Shown piece after piece: positions 1-7,521 of a stretch of 45,886 nucleotides of DNA; position 1 is the stretch's first letter; each line of letters begins with the position of its first letter. The stretch is from Gemmatimonadaceae bacterium (GTDB taxonomy: Bacteria; Latescibacterota; UBA2968; UBA8231), in the NCBI GenBank assembly GCA_002726335.1, contig PBSR01000084.1:1-45886 (forward strand), given 5' to 3'. A model generated the notes under the pieces. It was not told where the DNA came from. It saw nothing but the letters and a program-made list of their open reading frames with translations, and made no database searches. The position numbers and the translations under genes were made by a program.

Positions 1-98
1 ACGCATGCAGGAATACCTCCGATGGCGAAACCGAAACACCGAAGACACCCAGTTAGCCAAAGTCCAAAACTCAATGCCGACTCTTTAACAGAGCACTA
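1..98 (+). mobile_element. 3' end of an insertion sequence (IS630-like), cut by the window edge
   Basis: The first ~96 bases are less GC-rich than the rest and carry the tail of a transposase-like reading frame on the plus strand. Homology of the neighbouring minus-strand DyP peroxidase stops exactly at a CTA codon (97-99 on the minus strand reads as Leu after Gly-Lys), and foreign sequence follows. IS630/Tc1-mariner elements insert at TA and duplicate it, so 97-98 (TA) is the likely target site and 96 the element's last base. The other end lies outside the window, so terminal repeats cannot be checked. Confidence 0.5.
2..88 (+). CDS. Transposase C-terminus (partial, IS630-like)
   Basis: Open from the window edge, this frame gives 28 residues and a TAA stop at 86-88. 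It contains EYLRWRNRNTEDTQLAK, which resembles the tail of IS630-family transposases that end in a YLRWRN-type motif followed by a short basic extension. The catalytic DDE domain would lie to the left of the window. The family call is from memory of the motif and is moderately secure; that it is a mobile-element gene is supported by its position at the point where the DyP gene is broken. Confidence 0.45.
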   Translation, partial: RMQEYLRWRNRNTEDTQLAKVQNSMPTL

Positions 99-384
99 GC
101 TTCCCCCGGTCGTCCCCTCGCAGCCAGCAGAACAGTGACAGGGGTGTCGAAGGTACGTCGATTCCCTCTCCCACGTGGTGCGGAAACGTCCGCAGCCCGG
201 CGACGTCGGCAGACAGCGCGCGAGCCAGCGACTCGCCGATGCCGATGACGTCCTGCTCGCCACCCAGCGTCTGCGACAGTGCTGCCAGATCCCGCCGCGG
301 ATCCTGACCCTGTCGAAGAGAGAAGAACAGGTACCTGGCCACCGGCGGAACGCCTGCCAGTATTCCCGGTTGTGATTGCCCCAC
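85..384 (-). pseudogene. DyP-type peroxidase, truncated after ~95 residues
   Basis: The 99-codon frame begins with GTG at 384, with AAAGGTGG about 5 bases upstream. It matches the N-terminus of Dyp-type (YfeX-like) haem peroxidases: QPGIL near the start, ARYLFFSL, a VIGIGESLARAL segment, GLRTFPHH, and VPSTPLSLFCWLRGDDRG. Family members run ~300 residues; the GxxDG aspartate and the proximal haem histidine lie beyond this point, so no active enzyme can be made. Homology ends at Gly-Lys-Leu, then four foreign codons and a stop that belong to the inserted element. It is co-directional with the gene at 493-2190, 108 bases upstream, so it was probably the last gene of that operon. Confidence 0.75.
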
Positions 385-492
385 GCCACCACCTTTCGCT
401 CTGATCCGTCCGCCTCGATGCCCCTTTGCCCTGGCAAGATCGTCCGAATGCAGGCTCGAATCCAGTGTGTTCGCGCCCTTGGTCGCGGCCGT

Positions 493-2190
493 TCATCTGT
501 CACTCACGCCGATCCGGATCTCCGCGGTCTGACCACCGTCCAGCAGCAGACTCAGCACGATGCGTCCCTCCGATGTTTCGGCGTGCCCGTCCTTCCGGTA
601 GGGATTGTGGGGTAACACCGGCCAGCGCAGCCTCGCGCCCGCCGGCGCTTCAAGCCACCAGCCGATGTGGCTGAGGCGGGTCGGCGAGCCGAGTGCCTCG
701 TCGATGGGGGCCTCGTCGAGAGAACGGCTCGACTCTCCGATCCGCAGGGCCTCTCCCATCCTGGGCAGGAGCGTGACGTGAGCCATCACCGGCCCTGGTG
801 AGTTGCCGCTGCCGTTGACGCTGTAGCGCACGACGACGGTGTCTGCCAACTCGACCTCAACGGTGGCCTCGAGCTCGCCGTACGTCAGGCAGACCCGGGG
901 AGTGTTGTCGTCGTCCCCCAGTCTCGCCGATCGGGGGCAGTGAATGAGACCGGAGTGTGGCGCAAAGTCGGGCTCCTCTTCTCCGGGTGTGTGAGCCAGC
1001 AGCTCGGTGTCCCCCACAGTGAAGGTGCTCCAGAGAGGCTGCAGCTTCGTGTTCCCACCGCCGAGAATGAGGCCGACCTCGTCATGGTAGAGACTGACGA
1101 AGCTCTGGCGATCCTGGCCCCAGCGATTGGGTGGAACGGGCACGGTGTAGGCTGACAGGCAGGCGAACCAGGGCGCCCGCCGGCGGGTCATGGCCTGATC
1201 GCCCATGCGCTCGGTGTGCTCCACGCGACGGCCCGGCGGCGTGTCTGCCGGCCCGGGCTCAGCGTAGAGGAGCATCGCTGCGGCGTAGTCGGCTTCGAAT
1301 CGCTGCCCGGCTTCCAGATGAAGCCGGTGCTGCTGGGCGGTCCATCCCCGGCCCTTGGCGGATCGCGTCAGGCCGGGATTTCCCAGGCGGATGCCCTCGT
1401 GGTAGGGATTGCGGCCGTCGATCGTCTCGACACAGCTGCCGTCGGGATAGGTGAACGTGGCGTGGTAGGCGGCGGCCCCCTCGAGGGCGGGCAGGACCTG
1501 CGGATCGCGCGACATGGCGTAGTAGGCGCCGAGGGCGTCGGCATAGACGAAATTGTAGGCCACCACGGGACCGTCGTGCTCCGCCCACCAGCCGTGATCG
1601 GTCTGGACATCGGCGACCTGTCGCATGAAGTCGGCCGCCTGCTCGCACCACCCCGCCCGCTCGAAGACCTGGCCGGCGCAGTACAGGCCCATGGCGTGAT
1701 GGGCGGGGATGTTGTGGATGCGGGCCATGTCCTCGGCGGCGATCCCCGTGTAACCTAGCTGCAGACCGGCTTCCCACTGGCGGCGTGCTGCCGGGTCCAT
1801 GGCCTGGCGCACGATGGCGAAGGCTCGCATCCAGCGGCTGTAAGCCCAGGGCATACGGATCGGCCCCCACTCGGAGTGGTCCTTCTTACGGAACACCCAC
1901 ATCCCCGCCTCATCCTGGGCCTGCTCGAGGGCCAGCCCGCCGCGTACGATGGCGTCCAGCACGACGTCACTGTGGTGGTGACTCGACTCAGGCCTGGACC
2001 AGGCCACAGCAAGGGGAAGCAGGACGTTCTGATCTGTCGAGATCCACGGCTCGGTGCCGAACTGACCATTCGGTTTCTGTGTCACCAGGATCCGTGGTAC
2101 TGCCTCGTCCAGATGTACCTGCAGCTCGGGCTCCGGCTGCCAGGGTGTCTCCATCTCCAGGCCCCTTTCACCTTGTCCCAGTGAGCGCAC
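493..2190 (-). CDS. Alpha/alpha-toroid protein, heparinase/lyase-like (function unknown)
   Basis: This 565-residue protein has no signal peptide. The first ~340 residues are helical with regularly spaced aromatic, His and Trp residues (HNIPAHHAMGLY, DHGWWAEHDGP), as in (alpha/alpha)6-toroid enzymes; the last ~200 residues are beta-rich (VEVELADTVVVRYSVNG, ending in a strand-like tail), as in the C-terminal beta-domain of heparinase II/III-type lyases. No catalytic motif was assigned. Start: GTG at 2190 has AGGGG 5 bases upstream; an ATG at 2154 preceded by AAAGGGG is an alternative. It lies 54 bases downstream of the PduS-like gene and is probably co-transcribed. A polysaccharide- or glycoside-processing role is inference. 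Confidence 0.5.
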   Translation of the reverse strand: MRSLGQGERGLEMETPWQPEPELQVHLDEAVPRILVTQKPNGQFGTEPWISTDQNVLLPLAVAWSRPESSHHHSDVVLDAIVRGGLALEQAQDEAGMWVFRKKDHSEWGPIRMPWAYSRWMRAFAIVRQAMDPAARRQWEAGLQLGYTGIAAEDMARIHNIPAHHAMGLYCAGQVFERAGWCEQAADFMRQVADVQTDHGWWAEHDGPVVAYNFVYADALGAYYAMSRDPQVLPALEGAAAYHATFTYPDGSCVETIDGRNPYHEGIRLGNPGLTRSAKGRGWTAQQHRLHLEAGQRFEADYAAAMLLYAEPGPADTPPGRRVEHTERMGDQAMTRRRAPWFACLSAYTVPVPPNRWGQDRQSFVSLYHDEVGLILGGGNTKLQPLWSTFTVGDTELLAHTPGEEEPDFAPHSGLIHCPRSARLGDDDNTPRVCLTYGELEATVEVELADTVVVRYSVNGSGNSPGPVMAHVTLLPRMGEALRIGESSRSLDEAPIDEALGSPTRLSHIGWWLEAPAGARLRWPVLPHNPYRKDGHAETSEGRIVLSLLLDGGQTAEIRIGVSDR

Positions 2191-2244
2191 TGTTGCCCCT
2201 GTGCATCGCCCAGGAGGAGGATGGCGCTCGTCCGGGGTCGTGTC

Positions 2245-3612
2245 TCAGGTAGCGAGAATGATCTGCCTATCATCGACGGTCTCGACCAAACCGCCCAGTG
2301 GCGCATGCAGGGCGGCGCCCAGGTCGCCGGGGTCCACATCAGCAATGCAGTCGCCTGGCTCGACGGTCTGGCCCGCCGTCACCCGGGCCCTGGCCGGCGC
2401 CCCGGCGTGCTGCTTGAGGGGAAGAACCAGACGCGGCGGCGGGGGCCCCGCATCGCGCCGAGGGGCGGGATCGTCGAAGGGCTTGAGACCCAGGCGCTGC
2501 ACCAGCCGCTTCAGCGGCGTCCTCCGAGAGCCGTACATCGGATGCGGCTGAATCGGCGCAGGCTCTTCGCGCGGGCCGTAGCGGCCGTGTCCCCGGGGCA
2601 GCAGCAGTGATTTGGCCTGCTGGCAGGCCTCGCGCGGGAACAGGTCCTCCGGGCACGCCAGCAGCGTGCACAGGCCGCACTCGGAGCAGAGGGTGCCCCA
2701 GTGATTCCACACGTCCTTGCCCTCCAGAGAAAACAGGAGGCCGCGCATGACCTTGTGGGGCTCCAGCTCGTGGCCAAGCAGGTAACGGGGACACAGCTCG
2801 GTGCAATGCGTGCATTGGTCGCAGGCAGACTTGCCGATACGCTGCTTGGACTCCGGTGGCGTCTCGGCGCGCTGCACGAGGTGATGGTCACCGGGTAACA
2901 CGATGACTCCCGACGTCGTCTTCGTCGTCGGCAGCGAAGCGTCGCGATGCAGCTGCCCCATCATCACCCCACCCACGTAGTAGGCGATATCATCGCTCGT
3001 GGCGCCGCCCGCCTGCTCGACGAGCCACGCCAGGCTGACACCCAGTGGCACCCAGCCCGTGAAAGGCTGTGCCACGGCGCCGGTGACGGTGACCATCTTC
3101 CTTGTCACGGGGGTGCCTCCGACGGCGACTGCGAGGTTGTAGAGGCTCTCCACATTGCTGACGACACAGCCCACGTCCAAGGGGAGGCCGGCCGTGGGAA
3201 TCAGGCGACCCGTGGTCTCGTAGACCAGGACATACTCGTCGCCTGTGGGATAGAAGTCCCCGAGTTCGTGCAGCTCGATGCCTGTTCCCGCAAGCAACGG
3301 GAGGATCGCCGCGATCGCCTCGGTGTGCTTCGACTTCAGGCCAAAGATGCCCTGGCGGGCGCCGACAGCAGCCATGGCCAACTGCAGTCCCTCGATGATC
3401 TGGGCCGCATGCGACACCATCAGCTCCGCGTCCTTGCGCAGAAGGGGCTCGCACTCGGCACCGTTGGCGATCACCGTATCGACCCGAGGGCCGCTGTCGC
3501 GCGCCCTCAACTTGGCATGCAGGGGAAAGCCGCCACCACCGGCGCCGACGACGCCGGCGGCCCGGGCACGTTCGATGATGCGAGTGGCCTCCGTCTCCGG
3601 TGCCGCGGTCAC
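2245..3612 (-). CDS. pduS: PduS-like cobalamin reductase / RnfC-type electron-transfer protein
   Basis: Matches PduS along its 455 residues. N-terminal glycine-rich loop AGVVGAGGGGFP and NGAECEPLLRKD (RnfC/NuoF-like flavin and NADH-binding fold), then YPTGDEYVLVYETTGR, then VGGTPVTRKMVTVTG (SLBB-like). Two ferredoxin-type clusters follow: CDQCTHCTELCP and CSECGLCTLLACP. In propanediol microcompartments PduS is a flavin/Fe-S protein that reduces cobalamin and docks on the shell protein PduT. The C-terminus ends in a lipoyl/RnfC-like sandwich segment (TVEPGDCIADVDPGDLGAALHAP). The GTG start overlaps the PduT stop by four bases (GTGA), so the two are translationally coupled. No other microcompartment gene is in the window. 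Confidence 0.85.
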   Translation of the reverse strand: MTAAPETEATRIIERARAAGVVGAGGGGFPLHAKLRARDSGPRVDTVIANGAECEPLLRKDAELMVSHAAQIIEGLQLAMAAVGARQGIFGLKSKHTEAIAAILPLLAGTGIELHELGDFYPTGDEYVLVYETTGRLIPTAGLPLDVGCVVSNVESLYNLAVAVGGTPVTRKMVTVTGAVAQPFTGWVPLGVSLAWLVEQAGGATSDDIAYYVGGVMMGQLHRDASLPTTKTTSGVIVLPGDHHLVQRAETPPESKQRIGKSACDQCTHCTELCPRYLLGHELEPHKVMRGLLFSLEGKDVWNHWGTLCSECGLCTLLACPEDLFPREACQQAKSLLLPRGHGRYGPREEPAPIQPHPMYGSRRTPLKRLVQRLGLKPFDDPAPRRDAGPPPPRLVLPLKQHAGAPARARVTAGQTVEPGDCIADVDPGDLGAALHAPLGGLVETVDDRQIILAT

Positions 3613-4169
3613 ACCGTCTCTCCGTAGAGCTCCGGCGACGGGGCCGGGATGACGACCTTGTTCACCAGCAGACCCTTGCGCTCGACGACGGCGGCGCCCG
3701 CGTCCACGGCGACTTGCACGGCCGACACCGTCCCGCAGATGCGGGCGAAGGCCTTGCCCCCGAGGGCCATGGCGAGACGGATCTCCAGCAGTTGCACGTC
3801 CGCCGTCTTCACGGCGGTGTCGGCAGCCTCGATCAACGCCGCGACGGAGAAGGACTCGATCAGCCCCAGCGCCTCGTGCTGGCGCAGGATGACGGAGCCT
3901 CCGAGAGCGGGAAAGAGCGCGGGATCGACGCTGGGGATCGTGCAGGAATCGATGAGGAACGTCGCCGCCGTATCCGTCGCCGCCTCGACGCCTGCCCGGA
4001 CGTTCGCCACGTCACCGGCGACGAGAATCATGTACTTGCCGGAACAGATCGTGCGGCTCAGCAGCAGCTGCAGCTCAGCTGTCTTCAGCATCTGATCGGC
4101 TACCAGGTAGCCGGCGGCGATGCTCGACAGCTCCACCAGACCGATGGCCGTGTGTTTTGCTTCGCTCAA
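3609..4169 (-). CDS. pduT: PduT-like tandem BMC-domain shell protein
   Basis: The protein has two BMC domains (residues ~8-90, beginning AIGLVELSSIAAGY, and ~96-175, beginning ALGLIESFSVAALIEAAD). PduT is a trimeric shell protein of microcompartments that binds a [4Fe-4S] cluster at its pore and pairs with PduS. The N-terminal domain has the TICSGKYMILVAGDV segment typical of PduT (family TICPGK). The start chosen is TTG at 4169, giving 186 residues (PduT is 184): GGGAGGTG (4176-4183) lies six bases upstream. An ATG-led frame reaching 4226 adds 19 residues that do not match the family. The cysteine in TICSGK is the candidate cluster ligand. Confidence 0.85.
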   Translation of the reverse strand: MSEAKHTAIGLVELSSIAAGYLVADQMLKTAELQLLLSRTICSGKYMILVAGDVANVRAGVEAATDTAATFLIDSCTIPSVDPALFPALGGSVILRQHEALGLIESFSVAALIEAADTAVKTADVQLLEIRLAMALGGKAFARICGTVSAVQVAVDAGAAVVERKGLLVNKVVIPAPSPELYGETV

Positions 4170-4175
4170 GGTACC

Positions 4176-4183
4176 CACCTCCC
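4176..4183 (-). promoter_or_regulatory. Ribosome binding site fixing the TTG start of the PduT-like gene
   Basis: Minus-strand GGGAGGTG, with six bases to the TTG start at 4169. It is a near-perfect Shine-Dalgarno match and no comparable site precedes the upstream in-frame start at 4226. Confidence 0.7.
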
Positions 4184-4305
4184 GTGTGGCGTACCAGAAA
4201 TTGTGGCCGCCTGCCCCTCGAGGCAACTGGTGCCGCCTCGTGCAGGTAGGTCGTCACCGTCGCTGTCAACGCAGGCGGTGCGTCCCTGGGAGGTGAAGAG
4301 AACCC

Positions 4306-6000
4306 TCAGCACGGGGACGCCAGCTGGCGGACGGCCAACTCGACGCTGCGGATCGTGATGGCAAGGCGCAGCCGGTCCCGGGCGGTGTGACGTTCGTGTG
4401 AGCCGTTGTAGATGGAGACTTCATTCCAACCGTCCCGGATGTCGTCGACGCTGAAGGTGAAGTTCAGCGCCGTGTGCTCGGGGGTGTGGTGGGTGTACTC
4501 CCGCTGGGCGAACAGGATCTCATCCGTCGCCTGTGCCTCACAGGTAGGCCACGAATCGTTGAAGCTCACGCCGATCGGAGGCAATGGGTCCTGTCGATCA
4601 ACGACGATCTGCACGACGAGCTCCAGCGTGGACCCATCCGGCTCGGCACACATGGGGACACGAAAGGACCGGCGCCAGTCGGGCTGCAGGATCTGCGGCA
4701 GCTGGTCGGGTGTGTCGAAGGGGGGATTCCACACCGGCGAGAGCATCGTCGTGAGCGCGTACTGCTTGTCGAGTCCACGCAATGAGTCCAGATCGTGCAG
4801 GTGCTGGATGGCCGTATAGTCTGCCTGCATGTTGTCCCACGTGCAGATCCGCTCGGCGCTGTCCTCATCGGCGGCGTAGTAGTTGTAGAGCTCGATGCCG
4901 TCGGCTCCCAGGGCCCAGCGTCCGGCGACGGCACCCAGAAGGGCCTGCGTCACGACATACGGGCACCGCATCTGGGTGCCGTTTCGAGGCGCGGCATCGA
5001 GCTGAGGCTGGGGTGATGTCTCGACTTCGTCAGGACGGCAGACGGGCAGTCCGTTGAGACCGGCTTCGACGTTGCCATACAGTGCGACCGACGATCCCAG
5101 TTGCCGGCGCAGCTCGTCCAGCGGCAGGTCCCAGGCGGTCTGCATGTAGTTGCTGAAGCTGAGGAAATCGACGTGTCCCGCCTCGACCAGTGCTGGCACG
5201 TCCAGGCCGATGGCGCGCAGCGCACCAAGCGCCGCGGGGATGCGCAGTCCCAGGGGGTAGGGTCGTCCCGTCGCCTCGGCCTTCTTCCGCGTCAGGGCAC
5301 GAATCTCGCCGATCCATGCGGACATGACCTCGATCGTGGCCTGCGAGGCCCCCGGTTCACAGATGGCTGGCGTGCGCAGGAAGTCGAGCTCCAGCCCCTG
5401 AGCATCGTAGTCCATGACCAGCTCGCGAATCATGGCCATGTAATAGTCGCGGACCTCCTGGCGCTCGTAGTTGAGTCCGACCCACAACACATCGGCGTGT
5501 TTCCCCGGCCGCAGCGGTGTGCCCTGCAGACGGTTCGCCGGATCCCTGAAGAGCGGACAGTTGATGGGATTGTCGACCCACTTTTCGAGATATCCATGCG
5601 GATCGTTCGTACGGACGGAGATCCATGGCGCGATTCCCCGCTGTCGCGAGGCGGAGATGGCCTCGGCCAGCCAGTCCACGCCGGCTTCGACCAGATCGAG
5701 GTAGCGATCCATCATGGCCAGGTTGAGTTCGGGTGGATGAGCCCGCATCCACCTCCCCCAGCGCTCGTCGCCCCGGGAATAGCCATCCAGTGCCGTGGGC
5801 ACGGCGCGGCTCGGGTACCAGGCGATCTGTGTGTTGGGGCTGATGGCAAACGTGTCGATGCCGCTGTCTGCCAGCAGCCGGGTGAAATTGTGTATCGCTG
5901 CCGCCGAATAGGGGCCACCCTGAGGCTGCCAGAGATTGGGCGCCCAGAACATGGCGCCCCAGTCACCGTTGTAGATCATGCGATGGTCGGACAGCTTCAA
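4306..6000 (-). CDS. TIM-barrel glycoside hydrolase-like protein
   Basis: About 564 residues. Residues ~8-450 look like a (beta/alpha)8 barrel: MFWAPNLWQ, DSGIDTFAISPN, GIAPWISVRTNDPHG, GLELDFLRTP, VDFLSFSNYMQT, GADGIELYNYYAADED, with acidic residues at strand ends (Glu-Leu-Asp-Phe, Asp-Gly-Ile-Glu) that could be catalytic. A ~120-residue beta-rich C-terminus follows (LELVVQIVVDRQDPLPPIGVSFNDSW). This resembles uncharacterised glycosyl-hydrolase-like (GHL/DUF) families; no substrate can be assigned. The frame runs open to 7350 but that part is antisense to the radical SAM gene. TTG at 6000 is chosen: AGGGAG lies seven bases upstream and a promoter sits at 6033-6061. Confidence 0.6.
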   Translation of the reverse strand: MKLSDHRMIYNGDWGAMFWAPNLWQPQGGPYSAAAIHNFTRLLADSGIDTFAISPNTQIAWYPSRAVPTALDGYSRGDERWGRWMRAHPPELNLAMMDRYLDLVEAGVDWLAEAISASRQRGIAPWISVRTNDPHGYLEKWVDNPINCPLFRDPANRLQGTPLRPGKHADVLWVGLNYERQEVRDYYMAMIRELVMDYDAQGLELDFLRTPAICEPGASQATIEVMSAWIGEIRALTRKKAEATGRPYPLGLRIPAALGALRAIGLDVPALVEAGHVDFLSFSNYMQTAWDLPLDELRRQLGSSVALYGNVEAGLNGLPVCRPDEVETSPQPQLDAAPRNGTQMRCPYVVTQALLGAVAGRWALGADGIELYNYYAADEDSAERICTWDNMQADYTAIQHLHDLDSLRGLDKQYALTTMLSPVWNPPFDTPDQLPQILQPDWRRSFRVPMCAEPDGSTLELVVQIVVDRQDPLPPIGVSFNDSWPTCEAQATDEILFAQREYTHHTPEHTALNFTFSVDDIRDGWNEVSIYNGSHERHTARDRLRLAITIRSVELAVRQLASPC

Positions 6001-6032
6001 GATGAGACTCCCTGGCGATGGGTTGGTGTCGT

Positions 6033-6061
6033 ATCGTAGGTCGGTCAGCACGTCCTGTCTA
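6033..6061 (-). promoter_or_regulatory. Sigma-70-type promoter for the hydrolase-like gene
   Basis: On the minus strand TAGACA (6061-6056), a 17-base spacer, then TACGAT (6038-6033). Transcription would begin near 6026, giving a ~26-base leader that contains the AGGGAG site and the TTG start at 6000. It lies in the 84-base gap shared with the divergent radical SAM gene. Confidence 0.45.
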
Positions 6062-6084
6062 AACAACGCCCTCAGGATCGATCC

Positions 6085-7518
6085 ATGCGTGTCGCTCTCA
6101 TCAACACCAATCGCATACAGCCACCGATCGCACCGATCGGCCTGGACTACGTGTGCGAGGCTCTGGCTGCCGCCGACCACGAGCCATTGCTGCTGGATCT
6201 GTGCTGGGAGGACGACTGGCGATGTGCCATCGGCGAGTTCTTCGGGCGTCACGACGTGGGTGTAGTGGGACTCAGTCTGCGCAACACGGACGACTGCATG
6301 TATCCGAGCCGTGCCAGCTTCGTGCAGCCTTTCTGTGACATGGTAGCAGCCGTACGACAGACGACATCCGCCGTCACCGTTCTCGGCGGTGCCGGATTCT
6401 CGGTGATGCCGGAGACCCTTCTGGCCCTGAGCGGGGCGGATGCCGGAATCTGGGGAGACGGCGAGGCCTCGCTGCCGCTGCTGGCTGACGGCATCGAGGG
6501 TGGTCAGGACTGGCACCAAGTTCCAGGCCTCGTCTGTCGCGGTGACGACGGCACCTTCCTTCGTACTTCCGCCGATCCGTTCCCATTGGACCGTCTGCCC
6601 CCCATGGGCCGACGGTTCGTCGACAATCGCCGCTACTTCGACCTGGGCGGACAGGCAGGTTTCGAGACGAAGAGAGGGTGTCCCATGCCCTGTTCCTACT
6701 GCGCCGATCCGGTCGCCAAGGGACGGGTCCTCCGGCTGCGCCCGCCAGGCGCTGTCGTCGACGAGCTCGAGAATCTGGTCGATCAGGGCATCGACCATCT
6801 CCATACCTGTGACAGCGAGTTCAATATCCCGCGCCACCACGCCATCGAGGTCTGCGAGGCGATCATCGCTCGTGGCCTGCCGGGTCGTCTGCGCTGGTAC
6901 GCCTACTGTGCCCCGCGCCCGTTCTCGCCTGAGCTGGCCATCCTCATGGCGCGAGCCGGCTGCGTGGGCGTGAACTTCGGCACCGACCACGCTGATCCAG
7001 CCATGCTCAAACGTCTCGGCCGGAACTACACGATTCAGGATGTTCGCGCCGTGACCCGCTGGTGCCGTGAGCAGGGCATGGCGGTCATGCTCGATCTGCT
7101 GATCGGATCGCCCGGCGAGACCGAAGCCAGCCTCACCACGGCGATCCGCGAGATGGCCGCCACTGGCGCCGACCGCATCGGCGTCTCCTATGGCGCGCGA
7201 GTGTACCCTGGCACACCCATGGCCGCCAGTATCGATCTTCATAAAGGGACGATCGGCACCGACGACCCTCGGGACCCGCGCTTCTACATCGATCCCGCCG
7301 TCGCCGAGCACGGGCCGGCGCTGATCACCCGGCTCATCGGCGGCGATCAACGCTTCTTCTTCGAGAATCCGGACGACCGCTCAGAGAGTTCGCACAACTA
7401 CAACGAGCACGGTCCTCTCCAGCGGGCGTTGGCGGCCGGATACCGTGGTGCCTACTGGGATGTGCTGAGGCGCTGGGTGGACGCGGGCCCGGACGACGGA
7501 TCGCTCATCGACTCGTAG
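6085..7518 (+). CDS. Cobalamin-binding-type radical SAM enzyme
   Basis: This 477-residue protein begins with an N-terminal Rossmann-like domain (residues 1-~150: MRVALINTNR, PIGLDYVCEAL, GVVGLSLRNTDD, VLGGAGFSVMPE) as in B12-binding class B radical SAM proteins. A radical SAM barrel follows with C199-x3-C203-x2-C206 (GCPMPCSYC), then HTCDSEFN and GVNFGTDH. The N-terminal domain lacks the full DxHxxG cobalamin motif in obvious form, as in MiaB-like-spaced relatives, so cobalamin binding is inferred from the fold and not shown. AGGA lies seven bases before the ATG. It converges on the PhyH-HEAT gene with only three bases between stops. Substrate unknown; methyl or radical transfer is the family role. 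Confidence 0.8.
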   Translation: MRVALINTNRIQPPIAPIGLDYVCEALAAADHEPLLLDLCWEDDWRCAIGEFFGRHDVGVVGLSLRNTDDCMYPSRASFVQPFCDMVAAVRQTTSAVTVLGGAGFSVMPETLLALSGADAGIWGDGEASLPLLADGIEGGQDWHQVPGLVCRGDDGTFLRTSADPFPLDRLPPMGRRFVDNRRYFDLGGQAGFETKRGCPMPCSYCADPVAKGRVLRLRPPGAVVDELENLVDQGIDHLHTCDSEFNIPRHHAIEVCEAIIARGLPGRLRWYAYCAPRPFSPELAILMARAGCVGVNFGTDHADPAMLKRLGRNYTIQDVRAVTRWCREQGMAVMLDLLIGSPGETEASLTTAIREMAATGADRIGVSYGARVYPGTPMAASIDLHKGTIGTDDPRDPRFYIDPAVAEHGPALITRLIGGDQRFFFENPDDRSESSHNYNEHGPLQRALAAGYRGAYWDVLRRWVDAGPDDGSLIDS

Positions 7519-7521
7519 CGA

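Noticed and set aside
6001..7350. N-terminal extension of the TIM-barrel protein
   Set aside because: Antisense to the radical SAM gene. The TTG at 6000 has a ribosome site and promoter.
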